Assembly: GCA_963573305.1 (NCBI GenBank)
Contig: OY754332.1
Span: forward strand, 143,957,977 to 144,021,976
Source: Pyrrhosoma nymphula
Lineage: Eukaryota; Arthropoda; Insecta; Odonata; Coenagrionidae
Reading direction: 5' to 3'
DNA: 64,000 bases
How positions within the stretch are numbered: the first letter of the stretch is position 1; each line of letters opens with the position of its first letter. This document shows, in pieces, positions 12,348 to 25,399 of the stretch. A program made the translations under genes and the position numbers. Below the pieces are notes generated by a model. The model made no database searches. It was not told where the DNA came from and worked only from the letters and a program-made list of their open reading frames with translations.

Positions 12348-12362
12348 CAATTCAGCTTTCAT

Positions 12363-15300
12363 ATTTCTTTAAATAAATCTTTCTGAAGGGTATTAAAGTT
12401 TAAATTTATCGAGACTTAAGCTCTGGAAGAACAACTCCCCTGATACTATTTTTGGGATGCGTATTTCTCACTTAGCCATGTGCTGTCATAACTGTGATCA
12501 ATAGTCTTCTAGTTAGGCCGTTGTATGTGTTGCACATACAGGCTTCTTTCGTCGTAGAATACCTAAGTGATAAAATACACCAGTGTTGTGAAGACACCAC
12601 GGAAACATATAGCACCTCTGACATTCGGGCCACGGTAGTGCATATATCATTTGTTGTTAATATATTGTCCCATGCGTGATTAAAATCCATAGTTCTTCTA
12701 AAATGGCGTGGGAAACGTAACTCGCTGCATAGCTAGAGGATAAAATATGTTTTCTCGAAAATTTAATTCCGGCTATTATTCATGGAGTGGGTGTAATATT
12801 AATGTTATAATAGTGCTTGCATTGTTTGAAAGAGAACTATGGCAGAGTGTGTACTCGCTCGGTCTTTGAACCTCTGACAACATGCACGTGTTTATGAGAT
12901 TTAAACCCTCCCTGTCAATGGTTACCTGGATGACCGAAATGCATGCACAGGAGTCAAAATTCCTCTGTTTTTATTGGTTAATTGGATTAATCTTTTATCT
13001 AAATATATTTGTCAATTGCTCTCTTCTTGAAATTCCTCATTTCTCTCGTTAAACTTCTGTAATGGAAATAGCTACGATTTTTTGAACTTGCGAATTATTG
13101 CTTAAACATGTATAATCAACCCGAGGCTTACCGTACGTGGTGTTTTCATATGTCCCTGTGTGACCACCGTAGTTTGCATTCCCTGCCATTGATTACTCTA
13201 CGTTGCCACGGAAACTTTTCTCTTTCCGCCATTCGCCGGCTCGGTCTCATTTTTTTCATCTCGCTTTGAAAGCCGGAAAGTGTTTAGTCCGTAAAAAAAT
13301 CGGGGCCGAGCATCGCTCCGGCAGTTTGGGGGCGCCGTCAGCGTTAGGATCCAAATATAGATCCACTATTTAAAGCGTGGCGTTTTACGAGTGTTTCCCT
13401 TATTTTTTGCGAATCGGTCTCATAATTTCGTCGTGTTTTGGTTGCTGAAACTGGTTGTCGTTTCAGAATGCCACCATTTCTTTTCCTTTCCCTCGCCGGG
13501 TTACCCTACTAACTGTTTATCACCATGACGAACTGCCCTGATGGATCGGAAGAATATTCTCAGTCTTCCTGTATTGGTGTAGTAGCATCCGATGAAATTT
13601 TTAACAAGTATAAACTGTGAATCATCAGCGATCATCATTCTGAGGATGGGTTGGCTGCAGATCTCCATTCCACTTTCCTCTCAGCTAATCCTCATTAATT
13701 CCTTTTTCTTACATCCTTCACAATTTGCTATCCTTGGTTTTCCTCTGTATCTCTTCCCATTCATTTTTCCTTCTATTGTCGTTTGGAGGAGGCTTTTATG
13801 TTTCCGAATGTGTCCAATAAATTTGTCTCCTTTGCTCCGCAAGAGCTAAACTTTTTCTCCCCAGTTCTTGGTATGAATTTTTCATTGGTGGTTTTTTCCG
13901 TCGACTTCATGTTCATCATTCTTCTGAACCACTACATGCACAGTAAAAGGATTTGATACATTTAAATGTGCCAAATTTTCTAAGAAGTGATCTAAGATAG
14001 ATGAGAGTCGCAGTATACAGAAATGGCACACATTTCCTCAGCTGATGATTTGAAATAACGCCAGAGAATATGATTAAGGCGTGTTTAAAAGCTTTATCGA
14101 TAATGCTACCGTCTGATATCAAATTAAGAAAAGCTCTCGTGTAGAATTAGCATACGCGTCTCAAAATTTGTTCTCATGCTGCCGTTCCAAGCGTAATGAG
14201 ATGCAAACACTGGCTTCAGATTATCTCTAATTGTCTGTTTAGGTCGCCTGTAATTGGCTATGAAGCGGATTAGGGAGAGTGTATTGCTTTTTACGAGGCT
14301 GCTCTTTCGTTTGTGGAGAATGAGACTTTTTAGTGAAATCCTAGTGGTTATAGAATTCCGTTGGCTACAAATTTGGAAGCACACCTTTTAAATCGTGAGC
14401 AGCGAAGTTTTCGGTATTATATTCTCCAAAAATACTCTTATTGAGATTATAATGTCTAAACATGCCGTCTTTGCGTCATGATTAAAATGTATGTGATTAG
14501 TTGAAAGTTATGTATTAATGTTGGTCTTGTGGAAGTGGAAAGAAACTCCATACCAGCTGCAAGACATACATGAAAACTGAGGTAGTTTTCAGGGAAAAAA
14601 ATATAACTGAAAATTTCATTCCATTTAGTAGACGAATCGAATTTTTTTAGGTTCGTAATAGCGTCCTTGCCTTGAAATATCTATCTTCGTATGATGTGCA
14701 CTACCTGGTCGATTTTTGCCAGAATTTGTGGACAGCTAGCCTTCTTCGTTTTCAAGTTGATGTGTCAGTTAGCAGATCCGTTTATGAGAATAGATCGCAT
14801 CAAAACTGTCTACGTTAGGCCTCTTGACAAGAGTCTCTGGAAGTGAGATAGGAATCTCCCACAAATTAGCTTCAGAACCAATTCTTAGAACTTTCTAGGA
14901 GATATCATAGTCTGTAACTATAATATTTTTGATTCTGTGGCATCATCCCATCCCACAAATGTTTAAAAACTATTTTATGTCTAGATGTATACGCAAGGTT
15001 ACATAAATGTGGTTCGCCTATCGATAGGGTGACATTAATCGTGTCTTCACGTATTTCTGACCTTATAATCCGGTTTCCGCCCTCCCCAGTTCTCAACATT
15101 TTGTCGGTCTCTCGTGATGACAATTATTTCGAATCTGCCACCACTTCCTCTTTTCCGGCTGCTGCACAGAATCAAATGTTGCTTATCACTTCATCGTCCT
15201 CACGAAAGACCTGTCAGGCCGGGAGAATATAAATCTGTTCATTTTGAGGAATGCGTATTTTGGGTATTTCAGTTATTTCCTTAGTTTTCGGGTCAACCCA

Positions 15301-15379
15301 GTAGTTCGTTCACCTGGAAGCCAAGTGAACTTTTGCTATAATTTCTCCCTGGGCGTAGAGAAGGCATGCTGTGATTTAT
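12363..15379. other. No gene recognised
   Basis: AT-rich sequence with no credible coding frame. A moderately CpG-rich patch lies at 13.2-13.35 kb. No intact element was recognised. Confidence 0.35.
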
Positions 15380-15450
15380 TACATCTACATCTACTTGGTA
15401 CCCTGCGAGCTGCCACGAAGGCGTGCGGCAGGAGGTGCTAGACACCAGTT
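15380..15450 (+). repeat. Dispersed repeat, ACATCTACATCTAC / GTGYGGCAG type
   Basis: ACATCTACATCTACTTGGTA is followed by CCCTGCGAGC and CGAAGGCGTGCGGCAG. The core CGAAGGCGTGYGGCAG recurs at 34.63 kb, and GTGTGGCAG again at 34.80 kb. This looks like the end of a dispersed retroelement family. The class is not determined. Confidence 0.4.
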
Positions 15451-17054
15451 ATAAAAAGGAAAGGAAATTGGAGGAGAAAATGAGAGGATTTGATTGTGAG
15501 AGGAAAAAGGATGAAGAGCGAGATCGCTGTGACTCATATATAGTGTTTGTAGCTCACAGTCACATTCTGCTGGCTTCAAACTTCATTATTCTTGGTAGCA
15601 AGCCTTATTTTCCGCCAAGGTACGCCAGGTTCTTCGTTCGGATCATTCTCTTTGTTTAGTCGCTGTATCACAATCCTAATAATAGAGTTGTAGCTAAAAC
15701 ATTTTAATGAATTAATCTAGAATCATTCAGGAAGTTTTTTAAGTGAACCTTTCCATTTCTTAAATTATATTTTGAAATCATTTTATAATTATTATGTCGC
15801 TTCAAAGCACCTAGCGAATGAAATGAATGAAGGACAGGTGGAGTATTTCCTGATTAGGGGACAGTAAATGAGTGAATATTTTCAGCGCATCGGGAAAAGG
15901 GGATTCGGTTCGCACGCACGGCTAAGCCGTGCTGCGTGCACATTTCCCCTATCGCGGCAAACCTTCATTTGCATTTTGATTTGCATCCAAACGTATTCGC
16001 TTTCAAGAAAAGGAATTTTGAATGGATCAATCGCTATCCTCTGAGTTTTATATCATCACAGTTTTGATGTGGGTTAGGCATGTCCCCGCTATTCAGGCCC
16101 ATGGGTCACCTATCATTTCGTGGTTGCGTGGTGATCGGCCGTTAATCGTTGCTCCGGATAAAATTACTTCGATCCGCAGCAGGCTTGCGTCGGAGCACCC
16201 TACGGAGCCACGGACGTTCAGCATTTGACTCTGAGATCTCACGAACAAAATTTGGTATTCGATCCATGGGAACAATCTGTATTTTGAAATCCCTGTTGGA
16301 ACTTCGAATAAGATACTCTTGGCATTTGACGAGAGCATGAAAAACATACCTCCATCACAGAATTCCGTAAGCCAGCCGCAATTTTTATGTCGCTCAGGAA
16401 ATTAGTACGATGAGTCAAAGCACACGAGTTTCCGGTAGACGAAGGAGGATATTATTTTAGCCCTGGGCTAAATTCTGAGATAAAAATTATCAAAATAAAA
16501 AAGAGATGCACACAGCGGAACTGATGAGAATATCTATTTCTTCTACTCGTGCAGTACACATGCCTGCAATAAAAAAGTAGGAGATAAAAATCAACCAACA
16601 CACGACTCACTCACTTCTGCACTCTTCCCTCTCCCAATTCCTTCTTCCTATTCTCTCCGTTATTCATGGCTGTACCCCTGCCGCACACTTTAGTGGTAGC
16701 TAGTAGGGTAGAGGGTAGATTATCGGAACGTAACGCTGCCTTGCTAGGCCTCAATGGCCTTCATGTCTTTAATTTCCACTTGGAATAGCTTTGCGTCCTT
16801 CGTTCTCGGATGCTGCACCTCCTGCTCCACTTGCTTTCGTATGGGTGTGTCAAGCGAGCGATACCTTTTTTTGAGTGCTAAAGGGAATCAATGTCTTTGA
16901 ATGCTGGTGTGATAAGCGTACTCGACTGCTAAAACTAAAAGGAAATGGTACATATTTTCCTTAGTTAACTTGTAAAACTAGCTGATTTGTCTGTTGTATT
17001 CTGTTACCACTTCATTCGGCGAGTGCGTAAATGAGCAAATGAGCACCAGAAACT
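15451..17054. other. No gene recognised
   Basis: Contains a small imperfect palindrome (GCACGCACGGC / GCCGTGCTGCGTGC, 15911-15939). No coding region is supported. Confidence 0.35.
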
Positions 17055-17091
17055 CCTCCTGAGCACATCTCTGGGGGATGTGCTCAGGAGG
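17055..17091. repeat. Perfect 15-bp hairpin
   Basis: CCTCCTGAGCACATC (17055-17069) and its exact complement (17077-17091) enclose 7 nt. No terminator role is implied in a eukaryote; it may be a decayed snapback repeat. Confidence 0.6.
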
Positions 17092-17295
17092 TGCTTCCTA
17101 TGGTGTGCTTGCTCATATCTTACTTTCTTATATCGAGGAGGAGAAAGGCAGTCTTGCTCTTAAATGTGTGGCTCCATGAGAGTACGTCTGCCTGCTATCT
17201 ATTCTATGCTTCGGACTCCCATTCTGTGCTACTGTGGATGCATAACTGTACTGCCCCTTCGAAGTACATACTGTGGGGCTAGCTACGGAAGTAAC

Positions 17296-17358
17296 TTTAG
17301 CGTATTCACCGCGCACTTGCCGCGAAATCGGATGATCTTGGTTCGAGTCCGTGTCTAA
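17296..17358 (+). repeat. tRNA-derived SINE head
   Basis: AGCGTATTCACCGCGCAC at the A-box position and GGTTCGAGTCC (17340-17350), a near-consensus B-box, lie at tRNA-like spacing. Acceptor pairing is absent, which argues against a functional tRNA. Confidence 0.5.
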
Positions 17359-18764
17359 GTGAGTGATTTTTTTCCCTTAAATTAGTTTTGTTCATATTTC
17401 GAGTACAACATGCTTCATGAACATGCTTGATTTTACAGGGCGCACGTATGAAATCCAAAAATCGAAAATGGGATTTTTTAAGAAAAAAGTCGAATTTCAA
17501 GTTCAATTTTAACAATAAAGCAATGTGCTATATATGTAAGGGAACATTTTCCATTTTGTCTTTAATTATATGGTTTCAGTTGTATTCCAGTTTCAAAAGT
17601 ACTTCTTTAGATGTGAAGGATACAGTAAACATCAAATTTCTCCAAAATCCTGTGCGCCGTGTAGGAAAAATGACTGTTGCAAGAAAACTAGTGGGGAATA
17701 ACACTTTTAAAACGGTCACAGTCAACTGTCAGAGCATGTAGGTATGTCCGTGCAAAAAAATATTAATATTTTTTAAATGGTCATGCAATCATTTTTTTTT
17801 TATCGGATCATTTCATATGGAATGACGCAATTTAGTTACGCAGGCAGTGAATTTCTCTTATTGTACCTGGCGTTTTGCAGTCTTCCATTCCGAATTGGCT
17901 TTTAATAACGACGATGTAGCAAGATTCGTATTCAGTTAATGTGAAGCTGCAAATTTTTGTAGGTTTTTTAGGCGATCAAGCCTCGGCACTTGTGCCGACT
18001 CGGTGAGTTCGGTGAGCATTCGTGGTCCTCCCCGACAGTCGCCAGTTCGAACTGCGTTTCAGACATCGCTGTTTTTTCGTCTTGCGAAGTTTTACGAGTT
18101 TACGAGTAGGTACTATATTTGCGAGTGGAGTTTCATTTCTCCATGGCCTCAGACTAAGCAGCACCATAAAAGCACCGCAGAAGCTACTGAATGTCATATT
18201 CTCGTCTGCTAATTACTCGTACATTTGACTAATCTGAATAATCACTTATGCCATTGTCTATTTTTAGGATCAAAAGGCTAATTAACTCCCAAGAATTGCT
18301 TTTTATTTTGTTTAAGGGATCAGTACCTCCAATCAATGAAGATATCTTTGTAATTGCTGGTTTGTTATCGTGCAAGAAGGCTTTAAATTTGGGTTGAGCC
18401 GCTATTGCTTAGGTGAAACTCCGAGCGTCAGAAAACACACGATTTCGCTTATCTTGTAGACGGGTTATTGATAATTTGATGATATTTTCTTAATCTATAA
18501 ATTTTATTGTAACCCAGGAGTTGTCGTTTCCATGGAAATTTTGTTAGCGCCCGATAAATCCTTTGGTTGAGGCTGTCGATTGCAGTCGCCCTCAAATAAA
18601 ACTTTGGTGTCCTTGTTTATCAGCCTTCTGAATTGGAGTGAACAAACATATCTTATCAATGAAAAATATTCCCTTTTATATCTCAAGTTGTCGCAGGGAG
18701 GCATTATCTCTTCTTAAGAAAGTAATGTAGGCTGTATACCAAGGGAAACAATGCGTACTGGAAA
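17359..18764. other. No gene recognised
   Basis: AT-rich. Frames at 17.4-17.7 kb and 18.0-18.2 kb carry no recognisable domain. Confidence 0.35.
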
Positions 18765-19015
18765 CTGCGAAGTAGAAGAGGCGAACTTATTTGTCACATT
18801 CTAGAACAAAGTTGTGTATCGAACACATAAATTGAAGAAATAATTAATGAGAAGAATTACTGAAATTGAACATTAATGGAAGAAGTCAGGCAAATCATGA
18901 GGAATAGTCAAAATGTAGACAATGAAAGGAAAACGCTGTTATCAGGAAGGAGAGTGGATTGGAGAGCTGCAGAAAATCAATCTTTGATTGATGAATGATG
19001 ATGATGAAAGGTACT
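18765..19015 (+). mobile_element. LINE 3' terminus (RT ORF C-terminus, degenerate)
   Basis: One frame from 18765 to the stop at 18996-18998 reads LRSRRGELICHILEQ, then after three stops MEEVRQIMRNSQNVDNERKT and WRAAENQSLIDE. The pattern RRG-LI-HIL ... Q-IM ... WRAA-NQS is the C-terminus of a non-LTR retrotransposon polyprotein. The 3' end is a short TGA-rich tail, the kind of microsatellite that ends several LINE clades. It is 5'-truncated and inactive. Confidence 0.6.
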
Positions 19016-19019
19016 AGGG

Positions 19020-22000
19020 TATGCACTTAGCGTACACTCGCCTGGATTCAAGGCCAAAAAATAGACCACTTGTTACCTGTTTTTCCTCGTCATTCTCCCG
19101 TCTGGCCGTGAAAGAATCTAGCGTTTGATAATTAAAAAAAGACCCGTAAAATTTGTGAACGTGGATCAATAGTTCTTAGCAGGACCATATAGGGAGTGGA
19201 CGAAATGGGTTGTTAGGATAGTGGAGGGGAAGCATCCGAGACTTGGTATCTGATACACTATCGTGTTGATCGATACTAGCCGATGATTGGCAGCTCCGAA
19301 AAAAGTCCCGATCGGCTTGCAAATCCCGGAGGACCCACCGAAAAATGAATGCCTCCGAGTGCTCTGGTATGCCTCTCACGTTTTCAAAAGCTGGGTCTCC
19401 TTTGAAAGGGAATGGAGGCAAACGGAGACCCACTTGCTATTCACCGCAGATTCCCGAATGACGCTCCGGGAGAGACAGTTGGGTGATTGGCCTCCCTGAG
19501 GCCTACTTCGTTACTTTCCTCTGTTGGCCAACTTCGAAGAAAAAAACACGTGATCATTTTAATGAAACATCTCCATTCTCAATGTTATTCAGATCATCGC
19601 TAGTATCTGCGCATGGTGATAGTTATCAGCACATTTTTTGCAGATGATACAAGTACGAGCGAGTGGTGACGATAGAATTGTTTATTATCTTGGTTTGCAA
19701 TATCTCTAACGGGTTTTCTTCCGCACTCCGGGAAACGAGAAGGAATGAGTTCTTAATCTTCGAATACCGCTGTGAGGAGAGTTGAATTTAAATCCTCTCT
19801 CCGAAACAGTTGCTTGGACATAAATAAATATTTTCATTGGTAGACGAAACAATAGACCTTATGGAATAAAAACTCACCAATTTGAATTGGTATATTAATG
19901 GGGAGAGAGTGCCTCGTTCGAAAAATATTGTATTCTCAAGTTGTATTCTCAATTGCTTACCAAAATGCTCCTCATTTTCTTAGACCTGGAGGTGTACTTA
20001 ACGAATTAGAGGTTTTAGTTATAAGGTGCAATGTTCATCGTGGTGCAGGATGCCTTTGATTAGATTCGATAACTTCAGTGTGAAAATATTTCGGCGTAGG
20101 TAAAGTTTTTATTGCAGACTTTTACGGCATTGGTCCCTGATTGTATTCAGAGATAGTATTGTTATTACCAAAGGTAAAAATTAAATAATCGCACTGAATC
20201 GCATTAGCGAATCATATTAATTGTCAGATATGTATTAGATTATTTGGTGAAAAAAAATTCTTGCCGTTTGCATGAACGTTTTTGCTATCTAATCCGAAAG
20301 AAACGGACACCATTTATGCATTCGCTTTGCATATGCAGGTTTTTTTCTTCCCTTGGATCTTGCCCACTGCCCTTCTTCGATGACTGTTCCTCACATGCTC
20401 TCGAGATATATCGCCAGCTGTTACTACAAGCTTGTTGTCCAATTGTTATTATTTAGTTTCATAAGTGTAGTATTCCATAGTTTCCTGTAGCTATGTTGAA
20501 ACAACGGTGACCTGTAAGCACTCTCTTTTTTAATTTTGGAAGACCAATCTGCCGATAGTTATTGAGCTCTTATTTCAATGAATACAAATTGCTCTCCATG
20601 CGTATTACGTGCAATCGGCTAACTATTGCCTTTAATGGCGATTTATTTATTGATAACACACAGCTCTCAGGCCAAAGGCCAGACGAGGGGAGAATGTTGA
20701 AGTAAACAAAGAATCACGAGATTACATTACACGCTTATTAATTTGTATCCTTTCAAAAGAGTTTAAAGGCTTGAAAATTGTATGATTAAAATATTCTTAA
20801 ATTTTCTCTAAGAATTTTTGCATCTTTAAGGAAATGATTTAAGAACATTACAGAACAATGCATTCGATTTCCGTTCGCCTCTATTCGGTCATGAGTGTTG
20901 AATCAAATATGTCCTTGGACGTTTCACTTTTTTCCTCCCACGGTCATTTTATCCTGTGAAATTAATCGGCACTTCCATTACTTCTCCTATTTATGCGTGG
21001 CTGTTTCTGTAAACTTTGCATGTGCCACATAGCCTATTTGTCTCCCTTCTACTTGTGAGGGTTTCACATCACAAGTGTTCCAGCATTTTAATCACTTTCT
21101 ACCCTTTTGGAATTCCTCGTGACGCCGCGAGCTCCCTTTCTACATCACGGTCGATTCATGCGCGAGCACTGCGTGAAAAGTGATCAAATTTGCCGCGGGT
21201 ATTCTCTTTGCTGTGACGTACTACAATAGCAAGTTTTGAGGGAAAGGTATTTGCTCGTGTTCACCATGCTGTTGCGTTATTATTTCTAAAGGGAAATATT
21301 TAATAGTTATATCCGTTATTGTGGCTTTTATTTCCTGCCTGCGGATTCTTAATTGAGTGAATTGAGTCCACCAAAGAACATTCCTCTTGGTTGATAGTTT
21401 CAGAAAAAAATTACTAAAACTTAGAGTGTAGTCTGTATAGGTAACAGAAGTGGCGTGATGAACTTCAGGTGAAGCCATTATCCGTTATATTGAGACCCCC
21501 TACGGAAAACTGTGATAGTCGTATGAGATCGTGAGATGGTACCCTTCACGGCAAATTCTCAACTTTGTTTCGGAAATGTGTGCCGATTTGGCAAAACAAT
21601 GTTTTTTTCATGTATGGTCGCCTGCGCTGTTTAGGTAAATAATGCTGAAACAGTAATATTTGATGTATTTCCTGATCTCTTGCGGTATTTCATTCTTTTT
21701 CATTTGGAAGACGCAGCATATAGCATAAAGGCACTCAAGTGCAGATGATATGCTTTTCATTGCTCCTACTTGCCTTTTTCTCCGTAATTCTATACGTTCG
21801 ACGTGCGATGCTTTCCAAAATTTTTAGGATGAAATCAAGGGAGCCAATTATGCTCTCAATGAAATCGAGTTTCAATTAAGTAATTACTGCGTAACGCCTA
21901 TTGGCAACCTATTCAGTTGTTTGTAAATACTTATTCAAAAGTAATAGTCGCTTATTTTTTCAAGAGTAGTTGCTTATTTAGTGCTAAATTGTCATTATCT

Positions 22001-22307
22001 ATTCGTTTTCCTTTGAATATATGATTTCTGCGTTGGTAATTATTATTTACTAGTCTTTATCACCTCTTCTATTGAGTATTTTACGTGATATTTGCCGTGT
22101 ATTGAAGTTTGGTGTTTCGATAAATCAATATGTATAGACGTCATTGTTATTAGAGTTTATCATAATTTTTTTCGGGAACTAGTCTGCATTGCCCGGGTCA
22201 TAAAACTGAGGTTAGTGTGCAATTACTTTTTACCGTTGATGATTATGTTTTGATAGCTTTCAGGACACGTTCTGTATTGTGCAGTGATTGTGCTAAATCT
22301 TGTTGCC
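19020..22307. other. No gene recognised
   Basis: Mostly AT-rich sequence. Small frames at 19.18-19.5 kb on opposite strands are shadows of one another and show no domain. Confidence 0.35.
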
Positions 22308-22310
22308 TAA

Positions 22311-23510
22311 AGCCCGTTTTACATGGTACATTTTTTTGTACAACCTATCGTGCGAACGCATGTATCAGGAAATTTAATGTGTAAAACGGCAAATTGTGCG
22401 AATGTATGAATGACTGAACGGAAAATAGAACCTGTTCTAATTCCATTCAGACAATCATGCAATTTCGATCCGGTTTTATTCAACAGATGGCGGAGATATG
22501 GCGAAAAATGTAGTGCCTGTGTTACGATTGAAAATTGTTGTTTATAAAAAGGATTAAAACTTTCCCGTCGAATAATATGAGTAACTATTATCCTGTGTAT
22601 ATAATCTTTAATGAGTAAACTCTTCTCGGGCTCTCCACCGGTTTAAACTATTCACAATTGTCAACGTTTAGAGAGATGACTCGTCACCGATCAAATTAAT
22701 TACTTCGGCAATTATGAATAGTTTGAACCAGTGGAGATCCCGAGAAGAGTTAACTCAAAGTTGCTCAAATTTTTACATCGTCATTTCGTCGTGTTATTTG
22801 GTGTTCTGGTTTTTCAGTGTAATCGCGATCTTTGGGTTAGTGTCCTTTTCCCCCAAAATTATGACTAGTGGCGCCCTCAAGTAGAATTCTTGATATCCCG
22901 CGTGATATAATTTTATGTCTGTTGGTTAGCAAGTAACATAGAAATCGTCAAAAAAAGACACTAAAACACTGGTACAAATACAAGGGAGGGACTAAAGAAA
23001 CGTGTACCGTGTTCGGCTATACCACTTGATAATAAATCTGTCACACACACAAAATAAACCTACGAAATGAGTCTATCACGAGTGGAGATTCGGCGAGAAA
23101 CTTCAATGGCTTGTCGCACTTAAATCCAGAAGAGAAAAAACGAAATGATGCAAAGGTCGAATATAAAGCCAGAGAGAAGAGTCCAATAGACCTTTGTCTA
23201 AACCGGGAGAGTAATCAGTAGGCAGATGGTCGAGTCGAGGATCCAAATTTCAGGTGATCAGCTTTTCAATTTGTCAAATACGCGAGTAAAACATGTGTTC
23301 ATGAGTAAAACATAAACAACATAAACACGATAACCAAAACACTCGCGAATTCCGACCGATTTCTACCGCTAAATTGCACGGAAAGTTGTGCGTTTGCACT
23401 CATCGTGTAAAGCGACATTCAGTCGTTCGTACAACATTTTCTTGCACACTTGACTATACATGAGTTCGCACGATAGATTTTACAAGTAAATGTACCGTGT
23501 AAAACGGCCT
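22311..23510. mobile_element. 1.2-kb non-autonomous TIR element, PIF/Harbinger-like
   Basis: The left end AGCCCGTTTTACATGGTACA and the right end (complement AGGCCGTTTTACACGGTACA) are inverted repeats that continue imperfectly for about 60 bp. TAA stands immediately outside both ends (22308-22310 and 23511-23513), matching the 3-bp TWA duplication of PIF/Harbinger elements. No transposase frame lies inside, so the element would depend on another copy. It contains an internal snapback at 22619-22750. Confidence 0.65.
22619..22750. repeat. Internal snapback, 42-nt arms
   Basis: ACTCTTCTCGGGCTCTCCAC.. (22619-22660) and its diverged complement (22709-22750) flank a 48-nt spacer. It sits inside the 1.2-kb TIR element and may be a nested insertion. 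Confidence 0.6.
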
Positions 23511-24072
23511 TAAGTGAACTTATATTGAGATGACAGTCATGTCATATCGCAGAAAATGTACTGAAATTAGTACCCAGGTGAAAGTTATATATTTTGGTAG
23601 TGGTATTCATGTATCCTTCGGATGTATGCAGGCTTTTGTTTTACTCAGTTGCGCTCATTTAGTTGATGAAATGAGAATGATGAAATGTTAGGTAATTTCC
23701 TATTTCAATAACGAGAAAGATCCTAAGGAAGCAAGTTATGGGCTTAATTACTTCGCATTCCGTTAACTTTTTTTCGTGTTTTTTTATAAATGGTAAGAAA
23801 TGTGATCATTTGCGTAAGCTGTTTGTAATTAATAAATAAATCCTCTTCTGCGAAAAAGATATTTTTATTTCTATGTTGCTTTAGTGTATTTGGGTATCAA
23901 TCATCTTTTCTTATCTGCCTAAATGCGATGGAGGTTATAAATTATTTTCAAATCTAAATACTTGAATAAATTGATATTGTTGTTGGGCTGCCTCCTATTA
24001 ATGCATCTTCTCTGTCATTACAATTTAGTTTTTAATGTATTTTATGACCACTTATAAATAATTTCGTCTTTA

Positions 24073-24173
24073 AATTTCTTGAGTTTTGTCAATTAGCCCT
24101 GAGGATGGCGATAAATTTGCTTAAACGTTGGAGGTGAAATAATGACCTTTAATTGACCAAAACTCAAGAAATT
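24073..24173 (+). repeat. Snapback with CTGAGGA...TTAAACGTTGG core (member e)
   Basis: Arms 24073-24095 and 24150-24173 are inverted copies (AATTTCTTGAGTTTTG / CAAAACTCAAGAAATT). The loop begins CTGAGGATGGCGA and continues to CTTAAACGTTGG, the same layout as the 10.5-kb member (CTGANGA, stem, AAACGTYGG). Stem pairing is weak. Probably a decayed relative. Confidence 0.45.
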
Positions 24174-25283
24174 ATGAGGAGAAATTTTAATTTAGGGCGT
24201 ACTCATTTTATCAATTAACTGCTCGCTGGTAAATTTTTTTTCATGGGATTTGTGAAAGTTGTTCCAGAAAGAGAAAGAAACAAAGTCGTTGGTTGTTCTT
24301 CATCCAATTGGGGAGTTTTATTTTTCATTAGGCCTGCCGACATCTTATAGATTAATACAAATTGCATCCCTGTAGAATACACGCATATTTTGAAAGTCCC
24401 TTTCGGATATCTTCATGTAATGGTGATGTCGATTTTTACCAAGTTTTATTGCCTTCGCATATCTACCCGTGTGTTTCTTTATTTGGATTTTGAGTTTCTA
24501 TTGTTTTCTTCGGTAGCTTTCATTTTATTGTTGAAATTAACCCACTCCGATCGAAATTCGATTGAAATTATCCGATCCGACTGACCTGAGAGGGTTCACC
24601 GCAAGCTCGAAGCCGAGTGCAGCAACCTGTTGATGAGGATGTATTACATGCACTATGTACGGCTCCTATAAATCTTGAGTGTGCAAAACTGTTGTGAAAA
24701 AAGTAAAGAATGCGCGTGCAGGATGCTGGAAAAATGCAAATTGGTTTGGAAGGTAATAAGAAGGTATTTCGTAAATGGGTGAAATTGCAAATCCAGGAGA
24801 GAGCAGGGGGCATGAATCCAGTGAATAACGAAAGTAGCGACATCGTGTGGGATCGTCGTTGCGAGTGACATTTGTCTCTAGAGATGAATTTCAATCACTC
24901 CCCACCACGGACTTAGATTATAATTGTATCTCTTAACTTAGATTAGCTCCCTACCTAATCTTGTTTTTTGCTGTACGTCACTAAAAACCTTAATTTGCTC
25001 GAATACTACCGACAGCGGCGGAAGGTTGTGCACCTTTTGCATGATGTGGAGGCTCCCGACGACTGAATAAATCGCTCTATTTTGAAATAGCGGTTAGGTT
25101 GACAAAAGAAGGATTATTTGGGGACTGGAGGAAGAAGGTTGGAGTAGTAACCCGTTTCGGCATTACCCTTCTCTTTACGAAATGCCCCAAAGGGTCAACA
25201 ATTATTGTCCCATGCAACAGACAGTATAGTGTACTTTAAGTGTTCTCCGCGAAGCACCCAATTAGTGATCGGGATTCTTTATG
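24174..25283. other. No gene recognised
   Basis: AT-rich sequence. The minus-strand frame of 108 codons ending near 24.57 kb has no recognisable domain and is treated as chance. Confidence 0.35.
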
Positions 25284-25356
25284 CTGGAACTCGAACCCAA
25301 GCCCTTGGGATGGGGAGCCAGTACCATCGACAGCTCTTTAACCCTGATACGTGCCA
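25284..25356 (-). repeat. tRNA-derived SINE remnant
   Basis: On the minus strand TATCAGGGTTAAAGAGCTG (A-box) and GGGTTCGAGTTCC (B-box, complement of 25286-25298) have tRNA-like spacing. Confidence 0.5.
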
Positions 25357-25399
25357 CTTGTTCGTTAAATGCCGAAAAAGTGCGCGATCGGAAAAATAC

